This document shows positions 1 through 9,067 of a DNA stretch of 64,000 bases, in pieces. Each line of letters starts with the position of its first letter. The first letter of the stretch is position 1. The notes under the pieces were generated by a model. It ran no database searches. It was given only the letters and a program-made list of their open reading frames with translations, and was not told the DNA's origin. Both the position numbers and the translations under genes were made by a program. The DNA comes from Thalassotalea sp. PS06 (GTDB lineage Bacteria; Pseudomonadota; Gammaproteobacteria; Enterobacterales; Alteromonadaceae), in assembly GCF_007197775.1 (NCBI RefSeq), contig NZ_CP041638.1:2232001-2296000 (forward strand). Reading direction: 5' to 3'.

Positions 1-863
1 TGCAGGTAATCCATGGCCATCTTTTTACGCAGATTATCCAGCAATTGACTGTAGCTGGTACCGGCATCGGAGAGTTTTCGTTGCAGGGTACGCACACTTA
101 AATTCATCAGCTCGGCAATTTCTTCGATATCCGGCACCTCAACCGATAAGCGATTGATCATATATTGACTCATCACTTCAATCGGCACCGCTTCGGTAAA
201 GCTAGCCAGCTGTTGCTCCGCATGCTGACACAACAGCTCATGCAATTGCGGTTCATGCTTAATTAAAGGCACATCCAGCAATTCAGCATCAACCAGAACA
301 CCGTTAACATCCTGAGAAAACAATACCGGACACTGGAAATATTGCTCATAAACCCGCTCATCACCGGTGCAGGCATGGGCAAAGAACACTTTAGTGGGCA
401 TTACTGGCGCCGCAGATAACTTACGCGATAATGCCACCCAGCCAGTGATAATTTCTTCAACCGTATGGTGAGAGCAGGCATATGCTGGCACCCAATTAAT
501 GAGAATTTGTTCGCCCTGCTCTTTTATCATTGGCGAGCCTAAGTTTCCAACCAATGACTGAAACTTATATTGCTGCTCCAATGCGCGCTTTAGCGTTGGT
601 GCCGTGTAAGCAATGTAACCGAGAGTACTCCAGCGATCCGGCTCTATGGTTTGGCCAAAATTAAAACCCAAGTCCTTGATACCCAGCGTCTTTTCCGCGT
701 GCTCATACAAAGACTCTAATACGTCCGTTGATAACAATGAATGTTCATTAAAAAGCGAGGCTTTATCCAAACCAACCAGGTCCAGACTCTGGCGCAGTGG
801 CACACCAAGATGAGATAAATACACCACCAGAGCTCTGATGGAATGGGATGATACTTTAATCAT
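1..863 (-). CDS. AraC-family transcriptional regulator, C-terminus cut by window edge
   Basis: An open frame runs on the minus strand from the ATG at 863 to the window edge (287 codons). The N-terminal ~190 residues resemble the AraC-type ligand-binding domain found in OruR/ArgR-like regulators (Arabinose_bd family). Near residues 255-285 comes the first helix-turn-helix of the AraC DNA-binding domain, with IAELMNLSVRTLQRKLSDAG followed by YSQLLDNLRKKMA. The second helix-turn-helix lies beyond the window. No signal peptide or membrane segment is seen, so it is a cytoplasmic DNA-binding protein. Its effector and target are unknown. It does not form an operon with pbpC, because 506 bp separate them. 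The family call is secure; the ligand is not predictable. Confidence 0.85.
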   Translation of the reverse strand, partial: MIKVSSHSIRALVVYLSHLGVPLRQSLDLVGLDKASLFNEHSLLSTDVLESLYEHAEKTLGIKDLGFNFGQTIEPDRWSTLGYIAYTAPTLKRALEQQYKFQSLVGNLGSPMIKEQGEQILINWVPAYACSHHTVEEIITGWVALSRKLSAAPVMPTKVFFAHACTGDERVYEQYFQCPVLFSQDVNGVLVDAELLDVPLIKHEPQLHELLCQHAEQQLASFTEAVPIEVMSQYMINRLSVEVPDIEEIAELMNLSVRTLQRKLSDAGTSYSQLLDNLRKKMAMDYL

Positions 864-1369
864 AAACAGGGGTATTATAATTCGTTGCTTTTACAACACT
901 AATCGCTATTTTCATGGAACTCACTCGCTAACTATATATGAATCCGACATATAAACTAATCGTTACCACCGATATTATCCGCAAATAGTGTAACCCCTAT
1001 TAATTACAACGAGATAACCTGATTCGCACAACCGATTAATATCGTCTGCACATTGTCACCATTACTTCGGTTACTTCCGTGGAGTCAGAGACAATTACAA
1101 AATACACAATAACGGATTTTTAATAAGTTAATGAACATAAACTAACAACTCTGCCCCTCACAATTGATAATTTAATGGTCTAGTACGATCGAGTAAAAAG
1201 CCAAAGAAAGGCTAACAATGTCGATATCTTTTCATGTGATTAGGTTGCTACAAGACTATCCCTTTAAGCTATCAAAATTGGGGACACAGTCATTAGCCAA
1301 TTCAATATAACGCCCTAATATTATTAGTATTGATAAAGTGGTAATTGACTCTGACCCCGTAGGAATTAA
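864..1369. other. 506-bp intergenic stretch without a gene
   Basis: I found no convincing gene here. It should hold the promoter of the AraC-type regulator. Near its far end is an imperfect inverted repeat: ttggggacacagtca at about 1276-1290 and gactctgacccc at about 1349-1360. Such gggg-a/t-ca-agtc ends resemble worn termini of small palindromic elements seen in marine gammaproteobacteria. No terminator for pbpC could be identified. Confidence 0.4.
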
Positions 1370-3661
1370 TTACATAATAAACACAGAAACGGAATCGCAT
1401 TTCTGATTCAAGCATGCAGTTATCATGTTCTTGCCCTGCGGCAGTTTGTCTTTGCTAATTCTGGAACCCGCAACTGGTTTATCATTCAAATACCAAGTTA
1501 CATCCTGCAAATTCGCCTTCGGTAACAAGGTTTGGCCATTGGCTAAGAACAAATGGGCGTTGTCTTTAGGGAAGATAATTTTTAGAGGCGTAGCCTGGTT
1601 GTCGCTTTGCTCACGTTGCAGGCTCATCCAGTGTTGTAAAACCTCTGGCCATTGGTGCAGGTTCTGTAGATTTTGCTGTTTTTTGATGGTTACCGGCGTC
1701 AAGCCATTGATGGTATAGGCATTGTGTAATGACTTGCAATGCTCATCTGTTACCAAGGATGCAGCCAAGCCGCTTGGCCAACAAATGGATTGCTGCTGAA
1801 CCTTATCTGGCTGTTGCCATTGCTCTTGCTCTTTGCCAAGCTGATCAAAAACATCAAACAACAAAGGGGCAGCCTGATTAGCACCAGTCTGGCCGACAAA
1901 AGGTGAGCCATCAGGCCGCCCTACCCAAACGGCAACCGTATATTCAAAGCTGGTACCTATTGCCCAGGCATCACGAAAGCCGTAACTGGTGCCTGTTTTC
2001 CAGGCAATTTTTCGATTAAATGCGGCGTTAAAACGATCCGGTGGAGGAATTTCAGCTAAAACATTGGCAATGATCCAACTACTTTCCGGTGACAGTAGCC
2101 TCGCCGTACGTTTCTTATCCCCGGGCTGATAGCGAGGAAATATCATTTCCCCGCCACGCCCAAGGGCCGAATACATTGCCAGCAATTGCTCCATGGAAAT
2201 ACCAACGCCACCAAGTGCAATACTTAAATTGGGATTATGGCGATACAATTTAATGTCGGCAGATTCCACGCTTTCGACGAAGGCTTGCGGTGTTACTTTA
2301 TCGAGTACCGCTACCACGGGCACGTTTTTACTGAGCTTTAACGCCATATCCATCGCCACCGCACCATCAAAGCGCTGGTCAAAATTCTCCGGCTTGTAGC
2401 CGGAAAACGACTGCGGAACATCGCTTAACAGACTTTTGGAATGTACCACGCCTTGCTCCAGACCAAGGGCGTAGATAAATGGCTTTAAAGTACTGCCCGG
2501 GGAGCGGATCGCCATAGGCATATCCACGTGCCCCGCCCTTTGTTCATTGAAAAACTCCGCAGAGCCTTTATAGGCCTTTACCTTGCCTGAGGCGTTTTCC
2601 ATCACCATCACTGCCATCGATAACTTGTCGGGTAATACCTCGACATGACGGGCAACAACTGATTCCACATCCGATTGCAGTTGATGGGAGATAAACGTGG
2701 GGATATCCGCAAATGTACTCTCGGACGATTGACTATTTGTTACCTGACTTTTTAGCCGACGACTTAACAACGGCGCCATCTTAGCCGCAGGTTGAAGTTC
2801 ACCAGACAAAGCTTCGTTCAGGTAGAAAGGTAACTCGTTGCTGGCAATCAATTGCTGCTGATGCAATCGATTAAGCACCTTGTTTCTCGCCTGCTGTGCC
2901 ACTACAGGAAACCTGTCCGGGCGATATTGGCTGGGACGTTGCGGCAACACCACTAACAGTGCAGCCTCATTAACGGTTAAGTCTTTTGCACTTTTGCCAA
3001 AGTAGCGCCAACTCGCAGCCTCGACCCCTTCTATATTCCCGCCCATCGGGGCATGACGTAAATAAAGCCCGAGGATTTCATCTTTACTGAACTGTGATTC
3101 AAGCTGCAAAGCTCGGAAGATTTGTTCTAACTTGCCCCAATAACTGCGCTCATAAGGATGGAATAATCGCGCCACTTGCATGGTTAATGTCGAGCCACCG
3201 GAAACGACGCGACCGTAATACAATTGCTGACCAATGGCGCGAACAAGAGATATGGGGTTCACCCCAGGGTGCTGATAAAAATACTTATCTTCATAGGCCA
3301 GTAAGGCTTTTACATAAAAAGGCGAGACGCTTTCGATACCCAGATGGTAGCGATAAAAACCTTGTTCATCGGTGAACTGGCGAAGTGGCGTGCCGTCATC
3401 TGCACGGACAACGACCCCGGTCGGCCTTTCTACAACGTTTAAAGGAAATGCCCAATTTAACCCGTGAAAAAGCAACCAGGATGCGAACACGCTGCTCGCT
3501 GCAAACAACAACCACTTGCGCTTTCGCGTCCAAATAAAACCAGATGTTTTTTCGCGTTCTGTTGTTTTAGCGGTTACAGCAGCCAATATCTCGGCGACAG
3601 ATAGTTTCAATGATGAACTCAAAGTCTTGCCCTTATCACCCATCATTTTTAAACGTTTCAT
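1370..3661 (-). CDS. pbpC: Penicillin-binding protein 1C (peptidoglycan glycosyltransferase/transpeptidase)
   Basis: A 763-residue bifunctional murein synthase acting on the outer face of the inner membrane. A single membrane segment lies at about residues 48-68. The GT51 glycosyltransferase domain follows, with EDKYFYQHPG near residue 124 and GGSTLTMQVARL. The transpeptidase domain has the SxxK serine motif (SPGSTLKP) near residue 388, SKN near 445 and KTGT near 555. The last ~75 residues match the BiPBP_C domain typical of PBP1C. Length is close to E. coli PbpC (770 residues). The cytoplasmic N-terminal stretch of about 45 residues is longer than usual. It lies 23 bp downstream of the alpha-2-macroglobulin gene, the same order as yfhM-pbpC in E. 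coli, so the two are probably cotranscribed. Confidence 0.96.
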   Translation of the reverse strand: MKRLKMMGDKGKTLSSSLKLSVAEILAAVTAKTTEREKTSGFIWTRKRKWLLFAASSVFASWLLFHGLNWAFPLNVVERPTGVVVRADDGTPLRQFTDEQGFYRYHLGIESVSPFYVKALLAYEDKYFYQHPGVNPISLVRAIGQQLYYGRVVSGGSTLTMQVARLFHPYERSYWGKLEQIFRALQLESQFSKDEILGLYLRHAPMGGNIEGVEAASWRYFGKSAKDLTVNEAALLVVLPQRPSQYRPDRFPVVAQQARNKVLNRLHQQQLIASNELPFYLNEALSGELQPAAKMAPLLSRRLKSQVTNSQSSESTFADIPTFISHQLQSDVESVVARHVEVLPDKLSMAVMVMENASGKVKAYKGSAEFFNEQRAGHVDMPMAIRSPGSTLKPFIYALGLEQGVVHSKSLLSDVPQSFSGYKPENFDQRFDGAVAMDMALKLSKNVPVVAVLDKVTPQAFVESVESADIKLYRHNPNLSIALGGVGISMEQLLAMYSALGRGGEMIFPRYQPGDKKRTARLLSPESSWIIANVLAEIPPPDRFNAAFNRKIAWKTGTSYGFRDAWAIGTSFEYTVAVWVGRPDGSPFVGQTGANQAAPLLFDVFDQLGKEQEQWQQPDKVQQQSICWPSGLAASLVTDEHCKSLHNAYTINGLTPVTIKKQQNLQNLHQWPEVLQHWMSLQREQSDNQATPLKIIFPKDNAHLFLANGQTLLPKANLQDVTWYLNDKPVAGSRISKDKLPQGKNMITACLNQKCDSVSVFIM

Positions 3662-3684
3662 TTGAATAACTTTGCTTTCAAAAC

Positions 3685-6600
3685 TTAAGGCTTAATCTCA
3701 AAACCTTTCACCGGCGGCTCTATGAATAATAGCCTTTCCGGTTGGTACATGTCCTCAATCAAAGTTGGTCTGGCTTTGCTTGTTGAAGGTGTTTCCGCAC
3801 GCAGTACATAGGCAAATTTGTAGTTGATGCTGTAACCAATATCAACGGCTGCTACGTACCTGTCGTTGCGAAACTCTTCATGCAACAACGTATTGGCAGC
3901 GATACCGGCATTTCTGAGCACTTCGTTAGCATTGGTGAACATGGGGTTTTCCAGTACAAAACCGGTAGGCAGAAAATCCACCAACAAACCTTGTTCGATT
4001 TTTTCATTGCTCTGTACATCAATAACCACAATGAGCTTTTCACCAACGGATAACGGCTCGCCTTCATAGGAATCGCCATTTTCGCGAAGATATTGTTTGC
4101 CCATGGAACTGTAAGGGATAGTGGATTGGTAATCGCTTTTATCCGATGCTGGCCCGCGCGCCAGGATCTCCACGTACAATGGAAAATCATTGGTATTTTT
4201 CAATACGCTGTCGGCGACCAAAGAAACCCGGCTGATCCCTTGTCGGCTTGCTCCTTGTTCCGGAGTTCCGTGTTCTGGAACGCCTTGCTCATAAGCATCT
4301 TGTCCTTTCGAACTTGCATAATCAAATTGATAAGACGTCTGGTTATCACGATTTAGCATCGACCCCAGCTCAACCAAAGCAATTTGTTCCTGCGTGCTCA
4401 GATAGCGTCGACGATTCAGATCTTTTTTAACCTTCTCAACTAAATCGTTGCGAAGCGATATAAGCTCGTTCGATAACTTGATGTGCTCGCTCAACTGACT
4501 GATGACAACGGCGATTCGAGCGTAATCTCGAAGATAGGAGCCGTAATCATAACCATAGGCATATTGATTGGTGCGCGGTGTCTCGCGACTATCCAGAATC
4601 AATCTCTGACCGGCCTGAACATCGCCTTTTAACATTAACGCCGCCCCCAGATAAGCACTTGCTAGAGGGCCTGGCGCCAAACGTTCCTGCAACTTACGCA
4701 AATTGCCATATTCAATTTGATTGGTTTGCGCTAACAACCAATAAGCATAATATTGCGCCGGCTGTTGTTGGCGGTATCTTAGGGTCTTTATGCGATTGGT
4801 AGCACGATTGAGCATTTGCTTAGGCACAATATTTGGATACTTCTGCTCTGCCTGTAATAAAAAGTCAGTCACATAAACGCTGATCCATGCATCTTCTTTG
4901 CCCTGTTTGTTCCAGAGTGAAAATCCGCCGGTGGATTTTTGCATGCCACTTAAGCGAGCAATGGCGATTTCCAGTAATTCCTTCTCGCTGCTGTGCTGCA
5001 GTTTATTCTGCTTGTGCTGCTCAAGATCCGGGTTATCTATCAACCAAGGCATGGCTTTTGACGTGGTTTGTTCCGCACACCCATAAGGATAAGAAAACAG
5101 GTGTTCGGTGTAAGGCATTGGGTCTAACAAAGCATTTGATGAAATGGCCACCATGCCTGGGTTTGCCCCATTTATATCGATACCTTGCCAGTATTCATCT
5201 TGTAGTGTTATCGAATCACCTGCATCTAAAGTCAGAGTATGTTTTTTCGATAGCAGCGGCATACCGTCTCGAACCGGGACAGTCCAACTGCGACTGAAAC
5301 TTGAGGCATCACTTTCGATATCAATACCAATGCGAGCGAATTCTATGCCAGAGCCGACCTTGAACGACAGCGGCAATGTGGTGCGTTCCCCATCATCAAG
5401 AGTAACACTCTTCGACGTATCGGTTGAGCTTTGCAATTGCTCAGGTAATACAATGGAGAGCGAGATTTGTTGCTGTGTATCAGTTTGGTTAAACACTTCC
5501 AGCATCGCCTGAGATTCATCCCCTGGGGTTAAAAATCTTGGTATCGCCAATTCCGCAACGATTGGTGCTCGAATTGTTACATCCTGGATTTGCTGGCCGT
5601 ATGAATTAGCACTAAATACTGTGGCAACCAGTTGCGCTTCGCCATTGTAATCGGGGATATCGACGCTGATTTCACTGCTGCCATTGCCATCAAGTGGAAT
5701 CGCCTGGGTCATCAGAGTAATGGATTTTGCTTCCACTAATTGATCAGGGCGCTTATTAAAAGCCGCCTGAGCATCGCCACCATATCGATGCTGTATAAAG
5801 GAATCCGGACGCTGTTGGTAAAAGCGGGAATACAAATCAATGACATCGCCGCCATAGCGTTTTTGGTTAAAGAAATAATCAAATGGATTTTCCGCTTCAA
5901 AACCCGATAAGTTAATAATGCCCTTATCAACTAAAGACACCGTAACCCAGGCTGAATCGCCACTAAGTCCCTGTGTATCAATCGTCAGAGAAGCTTTTTT
6001 CAGAGGCAACAATACCTCGTCATGCTTCACCTGAATGTTGAGCTGACGGTCGCCACGTTCTAACAATACCGGTGCAATAGCAAACAATCGACGAGGGGAC
6101 GATGATTCATTATTGTTATGGGCAACCAGTGTCGCCGTTATATACAGATCATGGCGTTTTATATCTTCTGCAAGCGGCACATTTAAGGTTACCTCACCAG
6201 CAGCAACTTGCTGTTGCATGTGCCACTCGACCTGATCCGACTCTAAGGTTAGCAATAATTTCCCTGCCACCGGCGTTTGCAGCTGCAGAGCAATGGTTTC
6301 ACCGGCCTGATAATCGGTTTTATCAAGGCGTAAACCTAATTGATCGGGTTTTGCCGGTTTCTGCTGGCCAGCGCCCTGCCACCGGGCATTAAATGCGTAA
6401 GTGGTTTTAGTACCGCCGGATTGCCAGGTAACCAGTCGATAGTTACCGTATTCAACTGGCAAATAAATGGTTTTACTGGCGCCTTTTTTCACTGAAACTT
6501 TATCCATACTCACTGGGCGCCATTCGTTATCACGATGCATGCGCCAGCCCGATGATTCTTCATAGGTCCAATAATAACCGCCGCGATTTCGCTCTAAACG

Positions 6601-8418
6601 ATACTCGATATCACCCGACAACAGTTTTTGCCCATCTGTGGACAATACCGCGATATCAAAAGCAATCTGTTGATGCGCATTAATTTCCGCGGGCCCTTTA
6701 ATTGCCGTTAGTGCTTCGTTTTTCCAATAAGTGAATTTTTGACGACGGGTGATAGTTGCGCCCCCTTGCTCAAATAGTTCATTAGCAAGGTTTACGGTTA
6801 CCGGAGATTGCAATTTATCGGTGGCCAGTAACGGATAATCAATGCTCGCCTTACCCTCTTCATCGAGTTTAATGTCTTTGAATTTTGGTAGGTCCCGTGA
6901 CGGATATACGGTAAATGGCGTGCCAACATAATAATCCTGATACGGACCTTTTAAATGATGTAATGACTGATAATAAGGCGAGATTTTCAGTTTATTGCCG
7001 CTGGTCGGGGCGCCAAACAGATAACGCCCCTGATAATCAATCTTCACCGCCGGCTGAGCCTTCAGGCTAATATCGCCAGTATCAACGATCAAATCCATCC
7101 GTTCCGGGACGAACTCAGAAACCACGAACGGTAATTGTGCAATGGCATTTTTTGAGCCGGAATTTACCTTGACTCGCGCATGCCATTTACCGAGCGCAGC
7201 GCTTACCGGAATGCCATATTCCATGCGGAAATATCCACCATTAGCAGCGTCTAACCAACGATTGGCGATTACTTTCCCGTCTGGTTGCACAAACTCCACA
7301 TAAAGTTGATGCTGTTCAGCCAGCGTGCCATCCTGGTCCCGAAGTAAAATATTTAAAGGTAAAGATTCCCCCGGTTTAAACAGGTCACGGTTGGAATATA
7401 AAAATGCCTGTAAATCCTGATACTGATTACCGGTAACGTCAAAATCTGATAAATCTAATGGCATTTCTTTCAGTGGCAACCAACCGGTATTGTCAGCCGC
7501 TTCAATAAGCAGTATTTCATTGCCCTGGACTTTATAAGCAAATTGACCAAAGCCATTTTTAAGCGAGCCTAGCCGTGTCTTTCCAGACTTTGGCTGGTAG
7601 ACATAAACCTCGGCATTTTGCGTAAATGATTTTTCAGAATAATGAGTGGCATGAACGGCAAGTTGTTGGTCAAACACCTTCGCCTGCACACCAATATCCG
7701 TTAACAGCACCTGAATAAACTCGGTACTGTCATAGTCGAACTGACCACCACCTTTTACCGCCAGCAAATACCAGCCCGGCGTCAAACTATCTGGCAGTTT
7801 GATATCCAGAGGCTGACTTTTATTGATGGGCAATTTCGGTAATTGATAGTCTAATGTGGTTACCGTTTTAAGGTACTTACTGACACGTTGGATCTGATAC
7901 GAAGAAATATTGCGGCTGTAGAAGATTTTTTGCATAAACGACGCCGGCTCAGTAACTTTCATCACTTCCACCGCCACCGTTTCCAGATTCACCACCGATA
8001 AAGGAATGGTTCTTGGACCGTTAGCCGGAATAACCGGACCACGCCCTAATACGGTAACATCGGCACTGACCTCAGGAATGGTTACAGATTTAGTCTCAAA
8101 TGGCGTAGTTGCGCCAACATCAAACACTTCAACACGATAACGACTACCCACTTTTACCTGAGAGTTAATTACTGAGAGTTTATTTTTTAGTAGCTGATTG
8201 TGCTGGGAAATCTCAGTTTCCTGCTCCTTCCCTTCAATGTGGAAGACTTTAATTTGAAATGGTCGGTCTATGGAAGCGACAGACTCGGAAAACTGAATAA
8301 TTAATGCGGGTTTGTCCTTATGCAAATAGTGGCCAATGTAGTCGACCTGAACGGCGAAAACCTTAGAAGATAAAAGAGTAAGCGTAAGTAAAATCAGAGA
8401 TTGGATAAGAATCCGCAT
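3685..8418 (-). CDS. yfhM: Bacterial alpha-2-macroglobulin (YfhM type, thioester-containing)
   Basis: A 1577-residue periplasmic protease-trapping protein. A Sec signal peptide is visible (hydrophobic core about residues 4-20, likely cleavage after KVFA). The body contains the MG domains, a bait region and the thioester motif GCAEQ near residue 1113, followed by the alpha/alpha-toroid thioester domain and a receptor-binding-like C-terminus. The Cys and Gln of the thioester are intact, so it should be able to bind proteases covalently. Unlike E. coli YfhM it has no lipobox cysteine, so I expect a soluble rather than lipid-anchored form. A short low-complexity insert with GVPEHGTPEQGAS lies near residue 1385. 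It precedes pbpC, the partner thought to repair murein after envelope attack. Confidence 0.95.
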   Translation of the reverse strand: MRILIQSLILLTLTLLSSKVFAVQVDYIGHYLHKDKPALIIQFSESVASIDRPFQIKVFHIEGKEQETEISQHNQLLKNKLSVINSQVKVGSRYRVEVFDVGATTPFETKSVTIPEVSADVTVLGRGPVIPANGPRTIPLSVVNLETVAVEVMKVTEPASFMQKIFYSRNISSYQIQRVSKYLKTVTTLDYQLPKLPINKSQPLDIKLPDSLTPGWYLLAVKGGGQFDYDSTEFIQVLLTDIGVQAKVFDQQLAVHATHYSEKSFTQNAEVYVYQPKSGKTRLGSLKNGFGQFAYKVQGNEILLIEAADNTGWLPLKEMPLDLSDFDVTGNQYQDLQAFLYSNRDLFKPGESLPLNILLRDQDGTLAEQHQLYVEFVQPDGKVIANRWLDAANGGYFRMEYGIPVSAALGKWHARVKVNSGSKNAIAQLPFVVSEFVPERMDLIVDTGDISLKAQPAVKIDYQGRYLFGAPTSGNKLKISPYYQSLHHLKGPYQDYYVGTPFTVYPSRDLPKFKDIKLDEEGKASIDYPLLATDKLQSPVTVNLANELFEQGGATITRRQKFTYWKNEALTAIKGPAEINAHQQIAFDIAVLSTDGQKLLSGDIEYRLERNRGGYYWTYEESSGWRMHRDNEWRPVSMDKVSVKKGASKTIYLPVEYGNYRLVTWQSGGTKTTYAFNARWQGAGQQKPAKPDQLGLRLDKTDYQAGETIALQLQTPVAGKLLLTLESDQVEWHMQQQVAAGEVTLNVPLAEDIKRHDLYITATLVAHNNNESSSPRRLFAIAPVLLERGDRQLNIQVKHDEVLLPLKKASLTIDTQGLSGDSAWVTVSLVDKGIINLSGFEAENPFDYFFNQKRYGGDVIDLYSRFYQQRPDSFIQHRYGGDAQAAFNKRPDQLVEAKSITLMTQAIPLDGNGSSEISVDIPDYNGEAQLVATVFSANSYGQQIQDVTIRAPIVAELAIPRFLTPGDESQAMLEVFNQTDTQQQISLSIVLPEQLQSSTDTSKSVTLDDGERTTLPLSFKVGSGIEFARIGIDIESDASSFSRSWTVPVRDGMPLLSKKHTLTLDAGDSITLQDEYWQGIDINGANPGMVAISSNALLDPMPYTEHLFSYPYGCAEQTTSKAMPWLIDNPDLEQHKQNKLQHSSEKELLEIAIARLSGMQKSTGGFSLWNKQGKEDAWISVYVTDFLLQAEQKYPNIVPKQMLNRATNRIKTLRYRQQQPAQYYAYWLLAQTNQIEYGNLRKLQERLAPGPLASAYLGAALMLKGDVQAGQRLILDSRETPRTNQYAYGYDYGSYLRDYARIAVVISQLSEHIKLSNELISLRNDLVEKVKKDLNRRRYLSTQEQIALVELGSMLNRDNQTSYQFDYASSKGQDAYEQGVPEHGTPEQGASRQGISRVSLVADSVLKNTNDFPLYVEILARGPASDKSDYQSTIPYSSMGKQYLRENGDSYEGEPLSVGEKLIVVIDVQSNEKIEQGLLVDFLPTGFVLENPMFTNANEVLRNAGIAANTLLHEEFRNDRYVAAVDIGYSINYKFAYVLRAETPSTSKARPTLIEDMYQPERLLFIEPPVKGFEIKP

Positions 8419-8599
8419 GCGGTAAACCCTGTATTTAAACGTCGGTACGTAAAGGTAAATAACTGTTTTTCAATAAATAAATCTATCAGGAAACTGCGGA
8501 AAAATCCTGACCTTTTACAGAAAGATTATGATCAATTATGACAACGTTTAATAAGAGCTACAGCCAAAAACTAGTTACCATGCTTTAATCCAGTGCGAG

Positions 8600-9034
8600 C
8601 TATTCTTCACTGACGACGATTTCTGACAAGGTATGCGAGGGTGTAGAAAATAGAAAGACAAAGGCATTTTGTCGGTATTTCTGCGCCAATAAGCAGGCAT
8701 TGCGACGATCGATATTTAACACCAATACACTTGGCTCAATCCAATCTCCAGAAGGACTTTGTCCCTGTCCGCAATGAAATTGATAGCCCGTCTCTTTCAG
8801 CTCGCTTTGTAAGTTATTGTCAGCTTTAAGATTCTCTTCTTCACTCAGCTTTTCACTGTAAGGGTTGTAAGCACTGATAAGGGCTGCTGCGTAAACGCCT
8901 TGTTGTTGCAACCAAAGGTGCAATGCCCCTTCAGACTCGCCAAGCTCTATGGGGAACGTTTCGTTATTTATCGTGACCTGATACAAGGTATCCTGATAAA
9001 TCTTCATAAGCTGTGGCGACAATTGCTTACTCAT
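8600..9034 (-). CDS. DUF3293 family protein
   Basis: A 144-residue protein without signal peptide or membrane segment. The central pattern AALISAYNPYS, then paired Asn residues, GYQFHCGQG, DWIEPSVLVLNI and LAQKYRQNAFVFL matches the DUF3293 family, whose members are small soluble proteins of unknown function. Its length is typical of the family. It sits 33 bp downstream of the DUF3300 gene on the same strand and could be cotranscribed with it; 181 bp separate it from the alpha-2-macroglobulin start further downstream. No function can be assigned. Confidence 0.75.
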   Translation of the reverse strand: MSKQLSPQLMKIYQDTLYQVTINNETFPIELGESEGALHLWLQQQGVYAAALISAYNPYSEKLSEEENLKADNNLQSELKETGYQFHCGQGQSPSGDWIEPSVLVLNIDRRNACLLAQKYRQNAFVFLFSTPSHTLSEIVVSEE

Positions 9035-9067
9035 GCTGATTAACGGATACCTGTACTCAAGTATAAT

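Noticed and set aside
1276-1361. Inverted gggg-cagtc ends as a complete mobile element
   Set aside because: The arms are imperfect and only ~85 bp apart with no flanking duplication, so it is recorded only as a possible worn palindrome.
4093-5512. Plus-strand open frames opposite the alpha-2-macroglobulin gene
   Set aside because: They are antisense shadows of a strongly supported gene and lack ribosome-binding sites and family-like sequence.
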